Shown one piece after another: positions 7,701 through 12,073 of a stretch of DNA of 12,073 bases. The notes beneath the pieces were generated by a model. The model was not told the origin of the DNA, did not search any database, and saw only the letters and a list, made by a program, of their open reading frames with translations. The position numbers and the translations under genes are program-made. Numbering within the stretch: position 1 is the stretch's first letter; each line of letters opens with the position of its first letter. This DNA is from Planctomycetota bacterium (GTDB lineage Bacteria > Planctomycetota > Planctomycetia > Isosphaerales > Isosphaeraceae): positions 1 through 12,073 of the forward strand of contig JAJYDH010000162.1 of NCBI GenBank assembly GCA_021777685.1, in the 5' to 3' direction.

Positions 7701-9299
7701 CGACGAGAGGTGCGGCTGGAAGTAGTAGGAGTCCGGAGAGGCCGTCGGCGCCGTGTAGGGCCCGGGGTAGGGAACCTGCACGGTGGCGTCGGCGATGGCG
7801 CCCGAGTTCACGCTCGACGGGCCGGGCGTGGTGCCGTCGGGCAGGGTCTCGCCGGTTTTCGAACTCAGGGTGTTGGTGTTGTCGCCGATGGCCCGGTACT
7901 GGAGGTTTCCCACGGTGTTCAGCGGGAGCCGGCCGTTGAGGCCGAGGACCATGAAGGCGAAGAGCGGTTTGTACAGCTTGCTCGTGAGCGGGTCGCGCTG
8001 GACCGGGTAGCCGAGGTCGAGCCAGACCGAGTCGGTGACGCCGTCGCCGTCGTTGTCGACGTCGTAGGTCAACTTGCCGTTGGAGTCGGGATTCATGGGG
8101 TCGGGCGGGAACAGCGGCGAGTGGTCGACCTGGCGGGGGCGGAGGATCTTCGACCGCTGGGCCGGGGTCGCGCCGGCCGCCCAGTCGTGGACCTGCCCGG
8201 TGGCGAGCAGCGAATTGGGGCCGGTGAGGATGCCCGGCCGGTGGAACGAGGGGATGACGACCTGGCCGTCGGCGCTCTGGATGCCGAGGAACCAGTTCTC
8301 CAGGTCGCAGGCGTCGTAATCCTCGTCCATGCCGATGCCGTCGGGGTCGAGGCCGCCGGTGATCCACGAGTTGGCGATCCGGAAGTTGGCGTAGGCGGCC
8401 AGGTTGTGGGGGTAGGAACCGGCCAGTTGCGTCTGCGACAGCCCGGGGCCGTTGAACGCCCGCATGTACCGGCCGTCGAGGACGAAGGCGTAGCCGGAGA
8501 GGTCCGAGGTCAGGCTGGTGAACCCCTTGGTGACGGTCCCCTTCGAGAGGTCGACCGTCGCTCCCATGTTGGGGTCGTAGTAGACGAACGAGGTCGTGTC
8601 GCCGCTGGCGGTCAGGCTGGCGTTGGGGAGATTGCCGTTGGTCAGGGCGGCGGAGAGCGTGAACAGGTGGACGCCGCCGCCGTTGATGACGTCATCTTCG
8701 AGGATCTCGAAGGTCTGCGAGACGGCGCTGTTCCCGTTGCCCGTGGTGTCGAGCACGAAGGGGAACTTGACGATCCAGCGGGTGAAGTCCATCCCGTAGA
8801 ACGGGCCCCCGGTGGGGATGTTCGTCGAGTACTGGAGCAGGGTCCCGAATGGCGAGGGCTTGGGAGAGGGGCTGCTACCGCCCCCCCGGAGGCCGAGCAG
8901 CTTGGTGAGCTGGGGCGTGGTGCCGAAGTAGCTGGTGATCAGCCCCCCGGTCTGCGCCGAGGTGTTGGCCGAGGGGTTGAGCAGGTTCGTGCCGCCGCTG
9001 AGGCCGACGCCCTTGAAGACCGAGTCGTTGCCGTACATGTCGCGGAGCAGGCTGTGGCCCCGGATCGCCGAGAGCGGGTTGTTGGTGTCGTTGATGAGCT
9101 GCGCCAGGGCGTAGTCCATCAGGGCCTCGGCCTGGGGCCGGCCGACCCCCTGCGCGAAGTTCCGGCCGGCGATCATCGACTGCCCGGCGAAGGTGGCGAA
9201 GGTCACGCCGATCAGGGCCATCAGGCCGAGCATGCCGAGGACCAGGACCAGGACGATCCCCCGGCGTCTCGCCCGAGATTGAGTTGCTCCCGCGAACAT
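1791..9299 (-). CDS. Giant GspK/PilX-like pseudopilin-type membrane protein
   Basis: This 2502-residue protein has the N terminus of a minor pseudopilin: a basic leader (RARRRG), possible cleavage after Gly14, then a hydrophobic helix (about 15-41). Leu, not Glu, stands at +5, as in GspK. Recognisable pieces in order are: an acidic DPDGIGMDEDYD stretch (318-329); a calcium-type loop DNDGDGVTD (415-423); LNGRLPLN (454-461), resembling the GspK signature; DLEWLYR near W1100; RKINLN (1261-1266); VVNIVDFRDTD (1313-1323); GLINLN (1941-1946) followed by DEEVF; and a C-terminal block RTHQFAVWITVGFFEV (2426-2441). The rest is rich in Pro, Asn, Gly, Ser and Thr, with about five Cys. GspK is normally about 320 residues, so this is some eight times longer. 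It follows a GspJ-like gene by 90 bases, so a tip or surface role is inferred. Function of the long ectodomain is unknown. Start is ATG 9299, not the in-frame GTG at 9317, which overlaps the ribosome binding site. Confidence 0.85.
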   Translation of the reverse strand: MFAGATQSRARRRGIVLVLVLGMLGLMALIGVTFATFAGQSMIAGRNFAQGVGRPQAEALMDYALAQLINDTNNPLSAIRGHSLLRDMYGNDSVFKGVGLSGGTNLLNPSANTSAQTGGLITSYFGTTPQLTKLLGLRGGGSSPSPKPSPFGTLLQYSTNIPTGGPFYGMDFTRWIVKFPFVLDTTGNGNSAVSQTFEILEDDVINGGGVHLFTLSAALTNGNLPNASLTASGDTTSFVYYDPNMGATVDLSKGTVTKGFTSLTSDLSGYAFVLDGRYMRAFNGPGLSQTQLAGSYPHNLAAYANFRIANSWITGGLDPDGIGMDEDYDACDLENWFLGIQSADGQVVIPSFHRPGILTGPNSLLATGQVHDWAAGATPAQRSKILRPRQVDHSPLFPPDPMNPDSNGKLTYDVDNDGDGVTDSVWLDLGYPVQRDPLTSKLYKPLFAFMVLGLNGRLPLNTVGNLQYRAIGDNTNTLSSKTGETLPDGTTPGPSSVNSGAIADATVQVPYPGPYTAPTASPDSYYFQPHLSSQVYLDAPLWDHASHLGYSVNEINPKFALQNAPSNVYPDSSQNVAANIYGVFPGYSGNYGTSSYSQYDNVGVSVALTQLRNILAGTVPTDVPQNPVSIANNLTAAGTVNWSTLPAYPKTTTNFDLNVVLVDGQPYVLPNNVADSADTDPKGSTMINRPGTAVAGRWGEVQGVPHSLPFVANNPGMYGGPIVYPGFWYTNPVRAGRSFYTGGTNDVMDDDFDAFDPYLPTSLLDTASGFSLEQVIPSGKTATPYEIPLNYTAAYTSPAPFSRTHPEFIDFFDPAGQMGIASERIRRFTTPIDPSGTGRMVAFQPSTRSASSVGASTFSTRPTSENDYGTGPDDAGRLAYFRYFRPAGMPQEIRYPYSEQVYGALSYGNTAGNAPFAGNPGIGQQYLMPVLLPAGQSSNPGPASKSDTHNNHYHGYQAALTPALNVVNAQNVAYMAPMPYNWDMNGNMGSGAQAQGYGYTYNPSTGAQVSGSIDLLAPTINPAGLLASSSWGPVQASPPTTYNLGYGPTVANGYLGTEFLHPSGTFYQGGGSLNIDEADEMNLYATSLFDQPYGPSDLEWLYRLQDVDGATLNSRLSKLAPVSFLNPADGMTRRRLFSTDSWDLNRFAYANDNPGGQFYYNSRFLPNASPSLQKMNQVVATSTTAYSSGSSYPAIPNLPFTPDFTWANPISEFMANPTFTTTTVETSVPALNPKGSLFANASASGATAVQVQTPSIAHGDRKINLNFPLPISNDPAEPVRQKWCRETYQMLKAILPPASIDTPEELAALSQFVVNIVDFRDTDCTMTRFVNTDLEVTDVLTQSANNTQGNPLDPTWVVSPAGVKFATDSPSSFPYDPALYHPDTVTTFLVQHGMEYNPIAINEAMAYQAQYGSATTANPNPPLTTYQAMFVELVNTLTEELNNSGAGNASAISLAGWDIVVAPDAYGWGRPDPISGDVNQVAFPPWVPNTSGDPTMPPAATQRPNTSPTPTDQNLLQIQSAVQQYAITTGGASAPVVTAINKGGSYGAGNNIFIIGDYRAAGASIADPTTIEGTNPVAKASEINVRLPLSFTIPTPPTGTAQYYWVYLRRPANPFDTAPPNQVRPNKEMVVVDAMRFPVINAANATLTGGATPTIQVNGKPLATSPSPANAIYSAQRLQPYRGGHLIPNNTKPGAGAVLPTAGSAANVTTICPPSPPYAYGYSEQMSAPPAGNGNGVYSYISGGKTMTLATTNTIQQSINNTNGSLDSNWSHIAFNDRDFTSVAELLLVPSCPPGLFTKQFVEEPYPGNIFANTAKTTVATGTDDTTLNAASPIVAPTGTTNPSHVGRKDFGPAGSAPLPADVTFPYLSDNFYYTAASVSPPSGNSDPAWTYWTSEIGGWTGAGWHKMLEFFEVPSSANGATGYASNGSNYDWYRADIKPGLINLNLIIDEEVFAGLVDDPRLNETLAVFSSSIPAVVTQIDGNGYPVFDTSTGLINGAQPVFNLNSQVPAVGGGVWNGTTGLPAGRGYTARDNNLADYAASPYVAQQIHGMRAAFADFLKLRHGGSGYLFAFGAGPTGSGDYPTSITLNAANNLYYPVVQSNPYIAVPTATGFQTQPVAAERPYRSLSYPDINLTIMRPASLPPSPQVSNGNGGFVYSGTTPPSPIAGTPLPSGDKLQTDLTLLDVYQPFTGPPHVQLQPAVAPMDQSKMATPGVDFQYLYDPGVKNPYLPIQFVNQTASQNNPAGSTPLAPPYDQVRFSVTVGSNTVAQPPAAPFPPSIPPTPARRLFQIPDHHRSTAGYSSNASITGQVDTAAQGRIAAAIAGGTAPTDNDLAIQYTINQPTITQQVSTGVGAGLSGGTATPPTLVLADRSAFLPDNYTPQANTTIRNYLGAGATIGATTDNRQHPLYRTEMLQKVMNLTTVRTHQFAVWITVGFFEVVQTGTPEMGIPDTLGQEVGIAAGRNVRYRSFFTLDRTRATGFNPYYPGDFRNVVTYRRRIE

Positions 9300-9305
9300 C
9301 GGCGA

Positions 9306-9315
9306 TTCCTCCTCC
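9306..9315 (-). promoter_or_regulatory. Ribosome binding site fixing the giant gene's start
   Basis: GGAGGAGGAA on the minus strand has its AGGAGG core (9313-9308) eight bases before ATG 9299. The in-frame GTG at 9317-9315 overlaps this site and has no comparable site ahead of it, so the ATG is the better start and the protein is six residues shorter than the longest open frame. Confidence 0.85.
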
Positions 9316-9337
9316 ACCGGGCCCCGCCCGGCCGCGC

Positions 9338-9359
9338 CCCTTCGCGGATTTGCGAAGGG
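9338..9359 (-). other. Intercistronic stem-loop between the J-like and K-like genes
   Basis: CCCTTCGC and GCGAAGGG form a perfect 8-bp stem around a 6-base loop. After a small internal loop a further CCGGCC/GGCCGG helix can form outside it. It lies in the 90-base gap between the two cistrons, ahead of the ribosome binding site of the giant gene. No T-run follows, so read-through is expected. It may mark an mRNA processing or stabilising site that sets different expression of the two products; that role is inferred. Confidence 0.45.
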
Positions 9360-9389
9360 CGGCCGGCCCGGGGGCGAGCGTTCTGTCTG

Positions 9390-11435
9390 TCAGTTGGTCA
9401 GCTTGTCCGTGAAGTCGTGGCGGATGGTCAGGACCTTGGACCGTTCGTTCCGGGGGTCGACCACGCGGATCTGGACCTGGATGCCCCGGAGCGCCGACGG
9501 GTAAGGGGCCGGGAACGCCGGATAGACCGGGCTCGCCGAGCCGTAGCCGTTGAGGAAGACGTCGAAGCTCGGGGCGTTGGTGTAGTCGGTCGACCAGGTG
9601 TCGAAGACCCGCGTGAGCCGGATGACGCCGACCTGCGAGTCGCCGATCAGGTTGCCGTTGCGGGGGTCGTGGCGGAAGTCGTTGGGGATCGGCGGGATTC
9701 GCCCCTCGTGGCCGAAGCCCGTCGGCTCGGACGAGGTCGACGGCTGGAATGGGGGGCCCTGGCCGCCCGAATTGGGAGTCCACCCGCCGAGATAGCTGGT
9801 CTTGTTCGTCGGGTTGGCGATAATAGTTGGTGAGCCGTAGCCTAGATCCTGGTAGCCCGAGCCAAAGGGCCCGGCCGTCGACGCCGAATAGAGCGGCGCG
9901 TCGGGGTCATATGCCTTGACGTCGAAGCTCCGGACGTTGGTCAGGATCAGGTCGTCTTCCCAGACGTGGTTGAGCGGTCCGCCCGGGTTGGGGTAGAAGC
10001 TCTGAGAGCCGGCGCCGTCGGTGAAGGGCGGGGGAGCCGTCGTGCCGGTTTGGGTCAGGGGCAGGGGGAACCGGGTGTCGTTGATCGAGTATTTCACGCC
10101 GGGCGGGAACGGGCTCAGGCCAAGCGGTTGTTTGGAGTTGCCGCCGTAGTTGACCCGGACGACCGGGTCGCCCCAGCCCACCGTGCCGTTGTAAACGGTC
10201 ATCGTCTCGCGCCAGGTCGGGAACCCGAACCAGGACTGGAACGGGGAGACGGGGGCGGGCAGGAAGTCGCCGCCGTCCAGGGGCGCGTGGTTGATCAGGG
10301 TCAGGGTTATGCCGTTGATGTTTTCCTGACCCGGCATCATGCCGTGATGCCATCCCAACATTCCTACTGTCACTGAGGAAGGCAATTGGACCTGAGGAGT
10401 GGAGGCGGCGGGTGTCACGTTGCCACTACTTACGGTCGAGAAGTCAGGCACCGAGTACATCCCCGGGTAGATGAACGGGAAGGCGTAGGCGTCGTAGGGG
10501 TTCGTCTGGGTCCGGGTCAGGCCGTTCGGGAAGGGGACCGGGAAAAGGCCCACGGCGGCGTAAGAGTTCATCGACGCGTTCGGCAGCCAGTCGACGCTTC
10601 CGTTCGCATGGCCCACCCCGTCGTAGTAGAGCGTCGGATAGTAGTCGGGGATGCCGTCGGCGTTGTTGTCGTCGGCGAACCCATCAAGCGGGTTGATGTC
10701 GTTGAAGAACCGGGGCCGGAACGCCCGGTTCTCGCGGTTGGTCAGGTCGCCCAGGTCGTTGGGGAGCGGCTGGAGGATTCCCTGCCCGCTCGCGTTGATG
10801 ACGTTCGGCCGGCAGGAGATGTCGTTCATCCCCTGCCAGCTTGCCCCGGTGGGCGAGATGCCGAAGATCGAGGTCGGGAAGCCCCCTCCGCCCAGGGTCC
10901 CCGTCGCGATCGAGTTGACCCGCGACGGCGCGACCAGGAAGACGCGGCGGTAGAGGTTGCCGTTGCGGAGGAAGTAGATGACCTCGGCCACCTGGCTGGA
11001 GATCGTGATCGGCTGGATCGTGTTGTTGATGGTCGCGTTGAGGCCGCTCAGGCCGCTGAGGTACTGGCGGCCGTTGAAGACCTGGCCTTCGGGGGCCTTG
11101 GTGGTGAAGGCGAGGTAGTCGTCGGTGTCCTCGCCCTGGGCGTCGGCGAAGGCGTTCTCGCCGTACTCGAAGTAGCCGGTCTTCCGGGAGGGGTCGTTGG
11201 GCGGGGTCATCTGGGCGGTGACTCCGGCGAGGTCGGCGCGGAGCATCGAGTCGACCGACCGGAGGACGACGTCCAGCTCCTGGGTCGTCCTGGCGGCGAG
11301 CATGGCGCCGGTGGCGGCCTGGAAGATCTGGACCAGGATCACCATCATCAGGACGACCAGCGCCACGACGACGAGCATCTCGACCAGGGTCACGCCGCGT
11401 CTCGGGCGGTTCGGGCGTCGCAAGGCGGCAAGCAT
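9390..11435 (-). CDS. GspJ-like prepilin-type protein, enlarged
   Basis: This 681-residue protein has a class III prepilin signal: RRPNRPRRG with cleavage after Gly14, Val15 as +1 and Glu19 at +5, then a hydrophobic helix VTLVEMLVVVALVVLMMVI. The helix is followed by a coiled N-terminal segment (RTTQELDVVLRSVDSMLRADL), as in GspJ. Later blocks are VIYFLRNGNLYRR (about 149-161), a calcium-type loop DNNADGIPD (256-264), NVRSFDVKAYDPDAP (about 500-515) and the C-terminal LRGIQVQIRVVDPRNE (about 648-663). The last two resemble the strand that ends GspJ-type proteins. GspJ is about 200 residues, so long insertions are present. It lies between an upstream pseudopilin-like gene (50-base gap) and the giant K-like gene (90-base gap), matching an I-J-K order. 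The reading frame continues upstream to 11693 but overlaps the previous gene; ATG 11435 has a strong ribosome binding site and puts the prepilin motif at the N terminus. Confidence 0.85.
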   Translation of the reverse strand: MLAALRRPNRPRRGVTLVEMLVVVALVVLMMVILVQIFQAATGAMLAARTTQELDVVLRSVDSMLRADLAGVTAQMTPPNDPSRKTGYFEYGENAFADAQGEDTDDYLAFTTKAPEGQVFNGRQYLSGLSGLNATINNTIQPITISSQVAEVIYFLRNGNLYRRVFLVAPSRVNSIATGTLGGGGFPTSIFGISPTGASWQGMNDISCRPNVINASGQGILQPLPNDLGDLTNRENRAFRPRFFNDINPLDGFADDNNADGIPDYYPTLYYDGVGHANGSVDWLPNASMNSYAAVGLFPVPFPNGLTRTQTNPYDAYAFPFIYPGMYSVPDFSTVSSGNVTPAASTPQVQLPSSVTVGMLGWHHGMMPGQENINGITLTLINHAPLDGGDFLPAPVSPFQSWFGFPTWRETMTVYNGTVGWGDPVVRVNYGGNSKQPLGLSPFPPGVKYSINDTRFPLPLTQTGTTAPPPFTDGAGSQSFYPNPGGPLNHVWEDDLILTNVRSFDVKAYDPDAPLYSASTAGPFGSGYQDLGYGSPTIIANPTNKTSYLGGWTPNSGGQGPPFQPSTSSEPTGFGHEGRIPPIPNDFRHDPRNGNLIGDSQVGVIRLTRVFDTWSTDYTNAPSFDVFLNGYGSASPVYPAFPAPYPSALRGIQVQIRVVDPRNERSKVLTIRHDFTDKLTN

Positions 11436-11440
11436 CTCGG

Positions 11441-11450
11441 CTCCTCCTCC
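11441..11450 (-). promoter_or_regulatory. Ribosome binding site fixing the J-like gene's start
   Basis: GGAGGAGGAG on the minus strand ends five bases before ATG 11435. It closely resembles the site before the giant gene, which suggests similar, strong translation of both. It rules against the longer in-frame start at 11693. Confidence 0.85.
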
Positions 11451-11485
11451 GGTGTCCGGCCCTGGATGGGCCCGCGGCCGGGCGA

Positions 11486-12073
11486 TCAGTAGTGGACCTC
11501 GAAGGACCTGGGGAACACGTTGATCACGCTCGGCATCACCAGCGCAACGTTGACGAAGACCGGCGAGCCGTCGCTGTTGAGCAGCGTCTTGGTCTTGATC
11601 GGCGTGGCGACGGTCAGCCCCATCTGGCGGTAGCCCGACTTGACGACGCTGGTCTGGGGGTCGGTCCGCTTGGTGATCTGGTACCAGTTGCACCGGGCGA
11701 ACGAGGTGAAGCTGGAGCCCAGCCTCGACAGGTAGGTCGAGGTGTTGACCTCGTAGGTGACGTCGCAGATCCAGCCGCCGGCGCGGAGCACCGGGTCGGG
11801 CTGGCCGGAGGGCCAGAGGAGCAGGACGCTCTTGTCGGAGACGGCGAAGCCCGGCCCGCCGCTGGGGACCAGGGTGCTGTGCGCGCCGACGCCGAAGATC
11901 GCCTCGTAGACGCTCTCGCCGGCCGGGGCCCGGACGGTGGTGCCGGGCAGCGCGTCGAAGCCGAACGGGCGGCCGTCGCAGACGACGACCTCGCCGACGA
12001 ACTGGGTGCCGTTGCCCCCGGCGTCGGTCTGCCGGCCGGTGACGAACCAGGTGTACTTGTAGTCGGCCACCGG
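11486..12073 (-). CDS. Probable pseudopilin-like protein, C-terminal part
   Basis: The last 195 residues and the stop codon are visible; the frame runs open to the window edge. The codon that could pass for a start at 12070 is an in-frame GTG with no ribosome binding site visible, so the gene almost certainly begins outside. No signal or membrane helix remains. Visible features are YKYTWFVTGRQTD near the left edge of the fragment, VVVCDGRPFGF, WICDVTYE and RCNWYQITKR, with one Cys in each of the last three, and an end of INVFPRSFEVHY. Beta-rich, aromatic content and a position just before the GspJ-like gene suggest the globular part of a GspI- or GspH-like minor pseudopilin. The assignment rests mainly on gene order, since the diagnostic N terminus is missing. 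The downstream gene starts 50 bases after this stop, consistent with one operon. Confidence 0.65.
   Translation of the reverse strand, partial: PVADYKYTWFVTGRQTDAGGNGTQFVGEVVVCDGRPFGFDALPGTTVRAPAGESVYEAIFGVGAHSTLVPSGGPGFAVSDKSVLLLWPSGQPDPVLRAGGWICDVTYEVNTSTYLSRLGSSFTSFARCNWYQITKRTDPQTSVVKSGYRQMGLTVATPIKTKTLLNSDGSPVFVNVALVMPSVINVFPRSFEVHY

Noticed and set aside
2016..9833. Plus-strand open frames of about 679, 1042 and 724 codons lying opposite the giant gene (the last reaching into the J-like gene)
   Set aside because: They run codon-for-codon opposite the real genes. In this register a stop appears only where the real gene uses TTA, CTA or TCA, which are very rare here; for example the breaks at 4053 and 7371 lie opposite a CTA Leu and a TCA Ser. 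The translations are Arg/Gly/Val/Asp-rich with no family features.
10386..11492. Plus-strand open frame of 368 codons opposite the J-like gene
   Set aside because: Antisense shadow in register with the J-like gene; no ribosome binding site or domain features.
11436..11693. N-terminal extension of 86 residues on the J-like gene
   Set aside because: It overlaps the upstream gene in another frame, has shadow-like composition, and would bury the prepilin leader. ATG 11435 has a strong ribosome binding site.

Overview
This window is very GC-rich and codes on one strand only. It looks like a chromosomal piece of a planctomycete. The best lineage guess is the Isosphaeraceae or a close relative, judged from the family types and base composition, not from a database match. 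The evidence is a DUF1559 protein, which is a prepilin-like family strongly expanded in Planctomycetes, together with oversized minor-pseudopilin-like proteins and a GC-rich intergenic region carrying several long palindromes.

Layout, read on the minus strand from right to left. (1) 12073-11486: the C-terminal 195 residues of a protein cut by the window edge, probably another pseudopilin-like gene (GspI or GspH position). (2) 11435-9390: a 681-residue protein with a prepilin cleavage motif and GspJ-like features. (3) 9299-1791: a giant 2502-residue protein with a GspK/PilX-like N-terminal helix that lacks the usual Glu at +5. (4) After a 171-base gap holding a plausible promoter, 1619-366: a 417-residue DUF1559 protein with a textbook prepilin motif and the H-X9-DG signature. 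(5) 324-285: a strong intrinsic terminator closed by a cUUCGg tetraloop. (6) 1-284: non-coding, with three successive perfect or near-perfect inverted repeats.

How the parts may work together: the order (upstream pseudopilin)-GspJ-like-GspK-like resembles the minor pseudopilin (tip) genes of type II secretion or type IV pilus systems. There GspI, GspJ and GspK cap the pseudopilus, and GspK is the tip subunit lacking Glu5. The striking point is size. Classical GspJ is about 200 residues and GspK about 320; here they are 681 and 2502. If the homology holds, the giant protein would give a pseudopilus-like structure a head of roughly 2460 residues outside the membrane. Both large proteins carry a DxDxDGxxD-type loop typical of calcium binding. 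No prepilin peptidase, ATPase, platform protein or secretin is present in the window.

Long plus-strand open frames (up to about 1040 codons) are antisense shadows that arise because TTA, CTA and TCA codons are very rare in the real genes. No tRNA, rRNA, CRISPR array, transposase or phage gene was seen.
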